NCBI GenBank assembly: GCA_964384915.1
Contig: CAYLMA010000001.1
Span: 186,001 to 250,000, forward strand
Reading direction: 5' to 3'
Length of the DNA stretch: 64,000 bases
Origin: Sulfurimicrobium sp964384915
GTDB taxonomy: Bacteria; Pseudomonadota; Gammaproteobacteria; Burkholderiales; Sulfuricellaceae
Part shown: piece after piece, positions 8,957 through 16,743 of the stretch
Numbering within the stretch: position 1 is the stretch's first letter
How the letters are laid out: each line of letters starts with the position of its first letter
The notes under the pieces: model-generated
Seen by the model: the letters and a program-made list of their open reading frames with translations, nothing else
What the model was told of the DNA's origin: nothing
Database searches by the model: none
Position numbers and translations under genes: made by a program

Positions 8957-9028
8957 GTATGCAATCTCCTAATCTACAAATATTGAATGGCGTGCGTACA
9001 AATGACGCATGCACTTTACTTAAAAAAC

Positions 9029-10600
9029 TTATGCTTCTGACTCTTCAGCTTCAGATTCTTGTTCTGTCTCTTCCGGCACCTCAAGCAAAATGGCTGTAGC
9101 GACCAACTGGTGCACGCCACCCACCATGCTCATATCAAAACCGTAATAAGGTATTACCTTGCTAAACTGCGATTTGCAAATCGCACAGATCAGCGCAAGG
9201 AAGTTGACCTTCTTCTCCTGCACCACATTGTTGAAAGCTTCCATTCTTGGCAGCGCGCCCTTGACGCGAAGCTCCATCAGATCGTCTGTCAGTAGACCGC
9301 CGCCACCACCACAACAAAATGTAGCTTCGTGGATGGTTTCCGCCTGCATGTCGTGGAAATTATTGGCCACTGCCCTGATGATTTCGCGCGGAATTACAAA
9401 CTGTCCGCCAGGCATGTCACTCATACGAGAACCGCGCGCGACGTTACAGGAGTCATGAAATGTTATGGTGCGATGATCATTTAACGACTTGTCGAATTTC
9501 AACTTGCCTTGCTGAATCAGATCGTAAGTGAATTCGCAAATATGTTGCGGCGCTGGATATTTTGGATCTAGCTGTTGCTGCAACTGTTTTGAAAATGGGT
9601 CTTCACCACCATGCCCGACGCCGGTTAGCGTATTCCAGAAACTGTAGGCGACCCGCCATGCGTGGCCACACTCGCCAACCACAACACGCTTTACACCAAG
9701 ATCCAAGGCGGCATCACGAATACGCATCGCTCCGCGGCGCATATTTTCGTAACTGCCGATGAACAGGCCAAAATTGCCTGCTTCAGATGCCTTCGAGCTC
9801 AACGTCCAACTTATTCCTGCCGCATGGAAAACCTTGGCATAACCAATCAGACTTTCAACATGAGGCTCGGCGAAAAAATCAGCTGAAGGTGTTACCAACA
9901 GAATCTCGGCGCCCTCCATATCGAGCGGCAATTTAACAGGCACACCCGTATTGTCGAATATGTCTTCCTCCAAGCCTTCCAGCGTATCTGCAAGGGCGGG
10001 ACCCGGCAAACCCAGGTTATTGCCTACCTTATGCATCTTCCCAATAATTTCGTTGGTGTATTTCTGACCGATACCTACGGTATCTAGGATCTCGCGCCCA
10101 GCCATCGTGACTTCGGCTGTATCAATTCCATACGGGCAATATACCGAACAGCGGCGGCATTCAGAACACTGGTAATAATAGCTATACCAGTCTTGCAGTG
10201 TTTCTTCCGTCAGATCTTTTGCCCCGACCAGCGACGGGAAGTATTTTCCCGCGAAGGTAAAATGGCGGCGATAAACACTACGCATCAATTCCTGGCGGGC
10301 AACTGGCATGTTCTTCGGATCGCTTGTGCCAATAAAATAATGGCACTTGTCGGTGCACGCACCGCAATGCACACAAGCATCCATGAAAACCTGAAGTGAG
10401 CGATATCTACCAAGCAGATCGCCCATTTTGGCAATAGCTTTATCATGCCAGCCCTCTACCAGAGGTCCAGGATAGCCAATGCCCTCTTGAATGACGTCGG
10501 AGGCAGGAAATGATTTGATATGTGCAGACGCGCCCTCTTTAACCGAAGGCACATTGATAAATCCCGTCAACTTAGGCACATCAAATTTTGGAGCTGCCAC
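9029..10600 (-). CDS. dsrK: DsrK, HdrD-like iron-sulfur subunit
   Basis: 523 residues. Two [4Fe-4S] motifs are visible in the N-terminal half (CVHCGACTDKC and CSECRRCSVYCP), and the C-terminal half carries the CCG domain (TFCCGGGGGLLTD), which in heterodisulfide-reductase-type proteins binds the special catalytic cluster. A further ALICAICKSQF segment gives two more cysteines. DsrK faces the cytoplasm and handles the DsrC trisulfide or disulfide for the membrane complex. Translation starts with GTG at 10600 preceded by GGAGG five bases upstream. The last 15 residues are an acidic tail. Confidence 0.93.
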   Translation of the reverse strand: MAAPKFDVPKLTGFINVPSVKEGASAHIKSFPASDVIQEGIGYPGPLVEGWHDKAIAKMGDLLGRYRSLQVFMDACVHCGACTDKCHYFIGTSDPKNMPVARQELMRSVYRRHFTFAGKYFPSLVGAKDLTEETLQDWYSYYYQCSECRRCSVYCPYGIDTAEVTMAGREILDTVGIGQKYTNEIIGKMHKVGNNLGLPGPALADTLEGLEEDIFDNTGVPVKLPLDMEGAEILLVTPSADFFAEPHVESLIGYAKVFHAAGISWTLSSKASEAGNFGLFIGSYENMRRGAMRIRDAALDLGVKRVVVGECGHAWRVAYSFWNTLTGVGHGGEDPFSKQLQQQLDPKYPAPQHICEFTYDLIQQGKLKFDKSLNDHRTITFHDSCNVARGSRMSDMPGGQFVIPREIIRAVANNFHDMQAETIHEATFCCGGGGGLLTDDLMELRVKGALPRMEAFNNVVQEKKVNFLALICAICKSQFSKVIPYYGFDMSMVGGVHQLVATAILLEVPEETEQESEAEESEA

Positions 10601-10661
10601 TATTCCTCCCGCATACTTTTAAAGTTAATGCTTGTTTCTGAAAATCCGGACCAATTGCTGA

Positions 10662-11414
10662 TTAAGCGTCGGACTTGGATTGCGAACCAGATTCCAATTT
10701 AGCCGCCCATGGTGATAGATGGCGTCTTTCACGTGGATCATCCGTCTGATTGCGTGTTGGGCTGAAGAAAATACCAGGTGCATGCAACAGTTTGCTGATC
10801 GGGAAAATTATCATTAACAAAGCCACTAGCGAAAGATGCACCAGCAGTATTGGGTCAGTTGGCAAAGGTTGCAGGTCAAAAACCATCAAACCAAGCATGA
10901 ATGTTTTAACTGCCACAATATCGGTGTGAACCACAAAGGTCATGGCCAGACCTGACATGCCGATTGCAATCAAAAGCATCAGAATCAAGTGGTCAGACGG
11001 TGTGGAAATATATCGCACGCGGTCAACCAGAAAGCGCCTGGCCCACAGGCCAGCCAACCCGGCGACCATGGCAAAACCGGCATACATGCCAAAAGGCTGG
11101 ATCATTTCTATGGGAGCCCATACAGGCTCGGTAAAATAGCGCAGATGGCGCAAGGTCACCAACAGCAAGGCTGCGTGAAACAAATAACCAAAAAGCCATA
11201 TCCATTTATTGGATTTGAATAGGCTTTCAAACAAGGCAACTTCACGTGTCAAACGCAGAGCCACTCCACCCTTAGTCGTAGGCGCTGGAGTAGTCGGAAT
11301 CTTCAAAGGCGCTGGCGTGCGGGCATATGTGCGGATTTTTAGAAACAATCCGACCACCAATATCGCCGTGGCTGCGTAAAATAAGCACGCAAACAGTACG
11401 CTCAGAAACGACAT
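10662..11414 (-). CDS. dsrM: DsrM, dihaem cytochrome b membrane subunit
   Basis: 250 residues with about five hydrophobic spans, similar to the NarI-like cytochrome b subunits that bind two haems b and exchange electrons with quinone. Histidines in the helices (for example GYLFHAALLLV, HLILMLLIAIG, LLVHLSLVAL) are candidate haem ligands. DsrM anchors DsrK. The ATG at 11414 was chosen because AGGGG lies six bases upstream; ATGs at 11420 and 11444 are in frame, but the first abuts the AGGGG and the other lies upstream of it. About 120 bases and a hairpin separate it from dsrC. Confidence 0.9.
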   Translation of the reverse strand: MSFLSVLFACLFYAATAILVVGLFLKIRTYARTPAPLKIPTTPAPTTKGGVALRLTREVALFESLFKSNKWIWLFGYLFHAALLLVTLRHLRYFTEPVWAPIEMIQPFGMYAGFAMVAGLAGLWARRFLVDRVRYISTPSDHLILMLLIAIGMSGLAMTFVVHTDIVAVKTFMLGLMVFDLQPLPTDPILLVHLSLVALLMIIFPISKLLHAPGIFFSPTRNQTDDPRERRHLSPWAAKLESGSQSKSDA

Positions 11415-11477
11415 GTACATCCCCTGGAGTAGTTCATTCAGCAAGCAGCGCTTGCCGTAGTTATGCTTGGGAGTAAA

Positions 11478-11511
11478 GGAAGGCTCGCTGGCTTGGCAGC
11501 GCAGCGCTTCC
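11478..11511 (-). terminator. Hairpin between dsrC and dsrM
   Basis: An imperfect inverted repeat (GGAAG...CTTCC outside, CGCTG...CAGCG inside) lies in the roughly 120-base gap after dsrC. There is no clean U-tract on the dsr strand, so it is more likely an attenuator or an mRNA-stabilising or processing hairpin than a full terminator. This would fit dsrC being made in excess over the membrane-complex genes, which is known for other organisms but not shown here. Confidence 0.4.
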
Positions 11512-11532
11512 CAAACTCGCCTTTTTTAAAGC

Positions 11533-11865
11533 TTAGATACAGCCGGTAGGCTTGGGCAGGCCGGCAATTTTACAGGCTTGCTTTGCCGGGCCATACGGGA
11601 ACAGCTCATACAGATACTTGCTGTTGCCTTTCTCAGGCCCCAACTTCTTGCCGATGGCTTTGGTAAGCACACGTACCGCCGGTGCGATCTGGTAGTCGTT
11701 GTAATACTCACGCAAAAAGTTGATCACTTCCCAGTGCGACTCGGTCATTTCAACCTTTTCTTCAATTGCCAGGTACTTGGCAGCTTCTTCGTCCCACTCT
11801 GCCAGGTTTACCAGGTAGCCTTCTTCGTCAGTTTCGTAGGTCTTGCCGTTTATTTCGAAGCCCAT
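11533..11865 (-). CDS. dsrC: DsrC, sulfur carrier protein
   Basis: 110 residues, the usual length. The C-terminal arm ends KQACKIAGLPKPTGCI and has both redox cysteines, Cys98 and penultimate Cys109, separated by ten residues, which defines true DsrC rather than TusE or RspA. DsrC takes persulfide sulfur from DsrEFH, presents it to DsrAB as a substrate and is turned over by DsrMK. The start at 11865 has AAGGAG eight bases upstream; a second, upstream in-frame start at 11886 lacks support. It follows dsrH by 33 bases. Confidence 0.96.
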   Translation of the reverse strand: MGFEINGKTYETDEEGYLVNLAEWDEEAAKYLAIEEKVEMTESHWEVINFLREYYNDYQIAPAVRVLTKAIGKKLGPEKGNSKYLYELFPYGPAKQACKIAGLPKPTGCI

Positions 11866-11898
11866 GTATTTCTCCTTAAAGATCAAAAAACCAAATGA

Positions 11899-12198
11899 TT
11901 ACAACCAGGACATTACGGAACTGCTGTCCGCAACAAGATCCACAAACCCGCTATAATCCACCTGCTTAACACCGTCAATCACGGTATCCTGCATACCCCG
12001 AGCCTCAAGGTCGGGCCATAAGGCACTTACAGTACAGGTTTTCATAGCTTCTTTAACCGCACCTTCTACCTTGTTACCTTTGGTTACGGCATACACAGCA
12101 TCTTCAATCAGAAGAATTGTGCTGCCAGGCTTCACCATACGCAAGGCGCTGTCAAGAGCATTTCTTTCCAGCGGCGACTTATTCACGATATGCAACAT
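11899..12198 (-). CDS. dsrH: DsrH, subunit of sulfurtransferase DsrEFH
   Basis: 99 residues, TusB/DsrH family, recognised by the N-terminal MLHIVNKSPLERN and STILLIEDAVYAV strands and by the C-terminal VDYSGFVDL. The residue that corresponds to the conserved Cys20 of Allochromatium DsrH is Ala18 here (LDSALRMV); the only cysteine is Cys55. DsrEFH forms a hexamer that shuttles sulfur to DsrC with DsrE Cys78 as the main site, so loss of the DsrH cysteine may be tolerated. The start at 12198 has GGAGG eight bases upstream; the ATG two codons earlier is too close to that site. Confidence 0.92.
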   Translation of the reverse strand: MLHIVNKSPLERNALDSALRMVKPGSTILLIEDAVYAVTKGNKVEGAVKEAMKTCTVSALWPDLEARGMQDTVIDGVKQVDYSGFVDLVADSSSVMSWL

Positions 12199-12211
12199 CT
12201 GCATCCCCTCC

Positions 12212-12619
12212 CTAGAAACTCAGAACAACATCTTGCTCTTCGAGCAGTGCGGCCATCGCAGCCGAATCCAGCACTTCCACGTCCACGATCAGATCGTCAG
12301 TGGTCAGGCCACGCGCTTCCATGGAAGACTTTTCGACATACAGCTTTTCAATGTCATAACCTTCCAGTGCACGATATGTGGGGGAAAAGTTCTTCATGCC
12401 CACAGCCTTTGTTGCTTGCCCTTTTTTCAGTTGATAAACGCCATCATCAGCGAACACCAGACTGACATCCTGATCAAACGCAGCACTAATCAGCACAACT
12501 TCAAGTGACTCCAGTGCGTATATAGTGCCGTAGGGAGCCTTGCGATTGATGAATGCAAATTTCTTTACGGTACCGGACATGTCTTCTTCCATTTCGATAC
12601 CTCCCGTACTTTCAGTCAT
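12212..12619 (-). CDS. dsrF: DsrF, subunit of sulfurtransferase DsrEFH
   Basis: 135 residues, TusC/DsrF family. After a short acidic leader the family strand VKKFAFINRKAPYGTIYALE begins near residue 18, followed by LEVVLISAAFDQDVSLVFADDGVYQL and the C-terminal LLEEQDVVLSF. DsrF is the structural partner of DsrE and DsrH; no catalytic cysteine is known in this subunit and none is seen. The ATG at 12619 has GAGGGAG six bases upstream. Only 13 bases separate it from dsrH. Confidence 0.93.
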   Translation of the reverse strand: MTESTGGIEMEEDMSGTVKKFAFINRKAPYGTIYALESLEVVLISAAFDQDVSLVFADDGVYQLKKGQATKAVGMKNFSPTYRALEGYDIEKLYVEKSSMEARGLTTDDLIVDVEVLDSAAMAALLEEQDVVLSF

Positions 12620-12634
12620 GAATCACTCCCTCTT

Positions 12635-12994
12635 TTAGTCGCCGAACGTCACGACGCGATCAGAACGAATACCGGATTCAACCAGCTGTCCCAAACCAGA
12701 TATTCTGAAACCTGGCGCCAAGTTGTCATCGACAATGCCACGGCGCAGACCTGCAGCAACACACACCACCAAGTCAACACCATGCTCTTCGGCAAGCTTG
12801 CTCCAGCGATTCACGATGTGACGGTCGTCTTGCGGCGGCTCAGTAAGTTTGGTCGCGTTGTTCACACCATCATGGTAGAAAAACACACGGTCAATCTCGT
12901 GGCCCCTCTCAATCGCTGCCTTGCAAAACTGATATGCCGAGTCAGCAGACTGATGATTATAGGGACCTTCATTAATTAGAATTCCGAATTTCAT
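12635..12994 (-). CDS. dsrE: DsrE, catalytic subunit of sulfurtransferase DsrEFH
   Basis: 119 residues. TusD/DsrE fold with MKFGILINEGPYNHQSADSA at the start and the active-site segment VDLVVCVAAGLRRG, placing the cysteine at residue 78, the same number as the essential DsrE Cys78 of Allochromatium. The presence of dsrEFH next to dsrAB marks the operon as the sulfur-oxidising type. The upstream in-frame start at 13033 would add 13 residues not found in the family, so the start at 12994 is preferred. Confidence 0.95.
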   Translation of the reverse strand: MKFGILINEGPYNHQSADSAYQFCKAAIERGHEIDRVFFYHDGVNNATKLTEPPQDDRHIVNRWSKLAEEHGVDLVVCVAAGLRRGIVDDNLAPGFRISGLGQLVESGIRSDRVVTFGD

Positions 12995-13039
12995 CCCTGA
13001 ATGTCCTGTATCAATAAAGATTTTATTTAGCAAAACCCC

Positions 13040-13065
13040 GGCCCCAGGCGTTTCTGCCTGAGGCC
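13040..13065 (-). terminator. Hairpin between dsrB and dsrE
   Basis: A ten-pair stem (GGCCTCAGGC with GCCTGGGGCC, one wobble pair, six-base loop) lies in the dsrB-dsrE gap and is followed on the dsr strand by GGGGTTTTGC. It looks like a weak terminator or a processing/stability hairpin that would let dsrAB be expressed differently from the downstream genes. Complete termination is unlikely because the next promoter-like region is not evident. Confidence 0.5.
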
Positions 13066-13078
13066 GTGATTAAACCCT

Positions 13079-14149
13079 TTAGAACCTGATGTGAGTTGAA
13101 GCATTCAGGGTCGTACGGGCACCGCGCCAATCGTCGATATGGAACTTGGTAAAGGGCAGGCCGGTCTTTTCAAAGAAACGTGGCCAACCAATTCGGTCGA
13201 TCCAGTCAGTCATCCGCTCCCAAGGCTGAGCATCCGCCTTGTAAACTGCGAGGATATTCTTGACCACTGCCGCCACTTCAGGCCAGCGCGGCGCATTATT
13301 CGGAAGTCCGGCCGCCACCAGCTTATGGAAAGTCGGCTTGGAGCGTGCATTTGAGTTCTTTCCGCCAACCCAGATTGCAATCTTGGAATGCTCTGGATCG
13401 TTAATCTGCATCGGAGGGCAGGGCGGGAAGCAGGCGCCGCAGCAAATGCATTTCTTCTCATCCACCTCAAGGGAAGGCTTGCCGTTCACCAATGCCGGAC
13501 GAATCGCCGCAACAGGGCAACGCGCCACAACAGAAGGACGCTCGCACACGTTAGCAACCAGATCGTGGTTGATCTTGGGCGGCTTGGTATGCTGCATGAT
13601 GATTGCGATGTCAGCCTGCCCACCACAGTTGATTTCGCAGCAGGAGGTAGACAACTTGACACGGTTAGGCATTTCGCACTTGATGAACTCTTCATGCAGT
13701 TCGTCCATCAAAGCTTTCACCACGCCGGAAGCATCTGTACCAGGAATATCGCAATGCAGGAAACCCTGGGTATGCGCAATCATGGACACGGAGTTTGCGG
13801 TACCGCCAACAGGGAAACCGTGGCTGTTCAGGTCCTTGATCAGGGGATCAACCTTGCTCTCGTCTGTAACCATGAATTCTACGTTGCTTCTGGCGGTAAA
13901 ACGCATATGCCCATCAGCATGCTTGTCCGCAAGATCGCACAACAAACGAATGGTGTACAGATCGAGTTGGCGCGCAGTGCCGAACTTTACAGTCCAGACT
14001 TCGTCGCCACCATCGGCACGGTGATAAAGAACGCCCGGCTTTGGATGGGAGTGAAACACCCACTTGCCATAATTCTTCCTAAGGGTTGGATGCATGAAAG
14101 GCGCGGGATCTGGTACGCCGCACTCATCTGGTGCACGCAATTCAGCCAT
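13079..14149 (-). CDS. dsrB: DsrB, dissimilatory sulfite reductase beta subunit
   Basis: 356 residues, full length. Sirohaem-[4Fe-4S] ligands are Cys133, Cys170, Cys171 and Cys175 (STSCCEINCGG). An inserted ferredoxin domain has CICCGACFPPCPP at 235-245. The N-terminal region and HMRFTARSNVEFM substrate-channel segment follow the family. With DsrA it forms the alpha2beta2 enzyme; in the oxidative direction it releases sulfite from DsrC-bound sulfur. A GAG-containing weak ribosome site precedes the ATG and 46 bases separate it from dsrA. Confidence 0.97.
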   Translation of the reverse strand: MAELRAPDECGVPDPAPFMHPTLRKNYGKWVFHSHPKPGVLYHRADGGDEVWTVKFGTARQLDLYTIRLLCDLADKHADGHMRFTARSNVEFMVTDESKVDPLIKDLNSHGFPVGGTANSVSMIAHTQGFLHCDIPGTDASGVVKALMDELHEEFIKCEMPNRVKLSTSCCEINCGGQADIAIIMQHTKPPKINHDLVANVCERPSVVARCPVAAIRPALVNGKPSLEVDEKKCICCGACFPPCPPMQINDPEHSKIAIWVGGKNSNARSKPTFHKLVAAGLPNNAPRWPEVAAVVKNILAVYKADAQPWERMTDWIDRIGWPRFFEKTGLPFTKFHIDDWRGARTTLNASTHIRF

Positions 14150-14195
14150 TATTTATTCTCCAATATTAACTAGACCAATCAATTTCGACAAAGAA

Positions 14196-15491
14196 TCAGG
14201 CAGCAGCCTTGCGTTCGTTCACTTTCTCGACTTCTTCATCCCATTCGTCCATACGAACGTAAGGGTTCGAACGCGGATGAGTGACCATGTTTGCATCGAT
14301 ATCCAGATCCAGACCTTCAAGGAAGTTCACCAAGCCGATACGATCAATCATTTCACCGGTACGCTCGTGCTCCAGCGCATTCTCAGCAAAGAAATCGATA
14401 ATGCTGCGGGACAATTCATTCAACTTCTCAAAGTCTTCCTCGGTCTCCATCTTCATGAATGGAATAACGACGGTACCCATGGTGGCACCAATCTTCAGGA
14501 CGCTCTTTCCGCCAACCAGAATTGTCACGCCCTTGTCCTTGCCTGGCAACAGCGCGCCCGGCATGACGTTCAGGCAGTGCATGCAGCGCACGCAGTCATG
14601 GTTTTCGATCTGCATCACATGCTGATCGTCAACCGCCACAGTGGAAATACTATCACCGGAAACCGCATCAGCCTTGTTGCGCAGCGTAATTGCGCGTGTT
14701 GGGCATTTGCTGATCACGTCGTTGACCAGTTTGTCCATGCCATGGCCATTCATGTAGTCACGAGCCTGCTGCTCATTGACCTGAATATTGTCACGCCATG
14801 TGCCGATGGTGGCCATGTCGGAACGCTGAATGGAGTTCACGCAGTCGTTGGGACACCCGGAGAACTTGAACTTGAATTTGTACGGCAGAGCCGGACGGTG
14901 CATGTCATCAATATTTGCATTGATAACAGTACGCAGCGCTTTGGCTTCGTCATAGCAGGACATCTCGCAACGTGCCGCACCCACGCATGACATGGAAGTG
15001 CGCAACGCGGGGCCAGCACCACCCATATCAAAGCCCATGGCGTTAATCTCTTCCCATGCAGGCTGGACGTTGGCAGTAGAACAACCCTGCATCATGATGT
15101 CACCGGACTGCCCGTGCAGACCGATCAGGCCTGAACCATACTTGTCCCAGATGTCGGCAAACTTGCGCAGTGTAGCCGTGTCGTAATGCATGCCGGCAGG
15201 TGGCTGAATACGCAGGGTATGAAACTCGGCCGCATCCGGGAAAACCGGGTTCTCGTTCTCGTCCTTGAGTTCAGTAAAGCGCGGAATCACGCCGCCACCA
15301 TAACCGAACACACCAACCGTACCGCCCTTCCAGTAACCTTTTTTGGTCTGGTAGGAAGTTTCCAGTTGACCGAGCAGGTCAACCATGATGTCTTTAGTAG
15401 CGGCTTCACGCTTCAGACCGGTCACAAAGCTCGGCCATGGGCCGCTTTCAAGCTGGTCCAGCATCGGCGTATCGTGCATTTTTTTAGCCAT
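14196..15491 (-). CDS. dsrA: DsrA, dissimilatory sulfite reductase alpha subunit
   Basis: 431 residues, full length. Sirohaem-cluster cysteines are Cys169 and Cys175 (SCVGAARCEMSC) and Cys213 and Cys217 (FSGCPNDC). The ferredoxin domain uses Cys300, Cys303 and Cys306 (CVRCMHCLNV) with Cys263 (SKCPTRA) as likely partner. First gene of the minus-strand dsr operon; GGAG is seven bases before the ATG. The protein works with DsrB, DsrL and DsrC in cytoplasmic sulfur oxidation. Confidence 0.97.
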   Translation of the reverse strand: MAKKMHDTPMLDQLESGPWPSFVTGLKREAATKDIMVDLLGQLETSYQTKKGYWKGGTVGVFGYGGGVIPRFTELKDENENPVFPDAAEFHTLRIQPPAGMHYDTATLRKFADIWDKYGSGLIGLHGQSGDIMMQGCSTANVQPAWEEINAMGFDMGGAGPALRTSMSCVGAARCEMSCYDEAKALRTVINANIDDMHRPALPYKFKFKFSGCPNDCVNSIQRSDMATIGTWRDNIQVNEQQARDYMNGHGMDKLVNDVISKCPTRAITLRNKADAVSGDSISTVAVDDQHVMQIENHDCVRCMHCLNVMPGALLPGKDKGVTILVGGKSVLKIGATMGTVVIPFMKMETEEDFEKLNELSRSIIDFFAENALEHERTGEMIDRIGLVNFLEGLDLDIDANMVTHPRSNPYVRMDEWDEEVEKVNERKAAA

Positions 15492-15840
15492 TGATCATCT
15501 CCAAAAAAAAATTAACGTCCAGCTATGCCGGCTTTATCCGGCACCAGCTATCTCAATTAAATTAAGCTACAACTTTTGTGTGATTCTTAAAACTGCGTCC
15601 ACAACGCTGGCGGTGTATTTGCCGCTAGCGCGCTCGACCTCCAGCAGATGCTGCGAATAGTACAGCTGTTACATTCTCCATTTCTATCATTCTTCGCGGC
15701 TACCCCATCGCTCAGCAGGGAGTACCTTAACAGCCCGTCAGGGGTATCATGATGCTACCCATATGGGTTATGCCACTTGCAGTATCGGGTGCCGAACCTA
15801 TATTTCGTTACAATCCAATGCCCGAGAACAAAAATTGATT
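15492..15840. promoter_or_regulatory. Divergent control region between dsrA and the accessory operon
   Basis: About 350 bases without a convincing gene separate dsrA from the plus-strand group. Three symmetrical elements are visible. A TGCCGG/CCGGCA hairpin at 15526-15543 would fall in the dsrA leader. An imperfect palindrome is centred near 15750 (GGGTATCATGATGCTACCC). A perfect 12-base palindrome ACCCATATGGGT lies at 15757-15768. The last two look like operator half-sites, but no regulator binding site is identified and no clear sigma-70 promoter could be fixed on either strand. Confidence 0.5.
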
Positions 15841-16071
15841 ATGGACGAATTTACTAGTCTGGACAAATTCATATCGACTCCTTACAGACAGGAAATCGAA
15901 CTACAGCAAGTTAACCACGAAGCAGGCTTCCATACATTGCGCCTACGGATTCGCGAAATCAAGCGTTTTACCATTTTCGAGATCGACAGTGAAACCGCCC
16001 TTCATTGGGGCAATGCCTTGCTGGACTGGGCGAAATCACAGGAACAAGGAGCAACAAAATCGGCTGGCTAA
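15841..16071 (+). CDS. Small protein of unknown function
   Basis: 76 residues beginning MDEFTSLDKFISTPYRQEIE. It has no signal peptide, membrane span or cysteine. The sequence alternates charged and hydrophobic residues (FHTLRLRIREIKRFTIFEID, then a C-terminal helix ALHWGNALLDWAKSQEQ), suggesting a small alpha/beta fold. The frame is open from 15763, but the ATG at 15841 gives the more natural start. It is the first gene after the shared control region and its end overlaps or abuts the Cas6-like gene. I do not recognise a family. Confidence 0.65.
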   Translation: MDEFTSLDKFISTPYRQEIELQQVNHEAGFHTLRLRIREIKRFTIFEIDSETALHWGNALLDWAKSQEQGATKSAG

Positions 16072-16697
16072 CCTACAATCTGGAAACACCTTTAGTCAAC
16101 GAATCACTGGTCACCGACGTTCAATTCGACGTAAAGGGGTCTCTGATACCCATTGACCATGGCTACGAATTATTCACTGAATTGGCGCGCTTGCTGCCTT
16201 GGTTTGCCGACGAACCGCTCGGGGGAATCCATGCCATTCATGGCGCGGATACCGGGCATGGAGAGTTGATTCTCAACCGGCGCACGAAACTGATGATACG
16301 TGTTAACTCTGCGCGCGTACCAGACCTGCTGCAACTAACAGGGCAAACGATCCTCATCGGCGGCCATAAGCTTGAAATCGGAGCGGGAAAGACTCGTCCG
16401 CTGTCTCGCCATACCCCGTTGTTTGCCCATTGCGTCGCAACCGGCAGCGAAGATGAATTAGACTTCACCAATGATATTATTCATTTGCTGGATGAAATGA
16501 AAATTGATTCTCGCTTCATATGTGGCAAACGCCAGGCCATCAGAACGCAGGACGGCATGGTGAGCGGCTTCAGCCTCATGCTGCACGGCTTGCCGGTGGA
16601 GCACTCGTTCCTCGTGCAACAACAAGGGCTGGGGAAATACCGAAAGATTGGCTGCGGCATTTTTATTCCTCACAAATCCATTAACGCGCTTACATAA
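16005..16697 (+). CDS. Cas6/Cmx6-like RNA endonuclease homologue
   Basis: Up to 230 residues. From about residue 40 the sequence follows the Cas6/Cmx6 (type I-MYXAN) family as I know it: the segment with IDHGYELFTELARLLPWF, then GGIHAIHGADTGHGELILN, ILIGGHKLEIGAGKTRPL, and near the C-terminus the glycine-rich loop QGLGKYRKIGCGIFIP typical of Cas6 RAMP proteins. The His in DHGY is a candidate catalytic residue. No CRISPR repeats or other cas genes occur in the window. The start is uncertain: no ATG or GTG fits; TTG 16005 overlaps the previous gene, whereas ATC 16059 has AAGGAG seven bases upstream and CTG 16080 follows the previous stop. It is followed by rspA and a sulfurtransferase. Function here is unknown. 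Confidence 0.75.
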   Translation: MGQCLAGLGEITGTRSNKIGWLTYNLETPLVNESLVTDVQFDVKGSLIPIDHGYELFTELARLLPWFADEPLGGIHAIHGADTGHGELILNRRTKLMIRVNSARVPDLLQLTGQTILIGGHKLEIGAGKTRPLSRHTPLFAHCVATGSEDELDFTNDIIHLLDEMKIDSRFICGKRQAIRTQDGMVSGFSLMLHGLPVEHSFLVQQQGLGKYRKIGCGIFIPHKSINALT

Positions 16698-16743
16698 AAA
16701 GCGCAATTTTTTTACTCAACGACCTTAGACTAAGGAGAAAACT

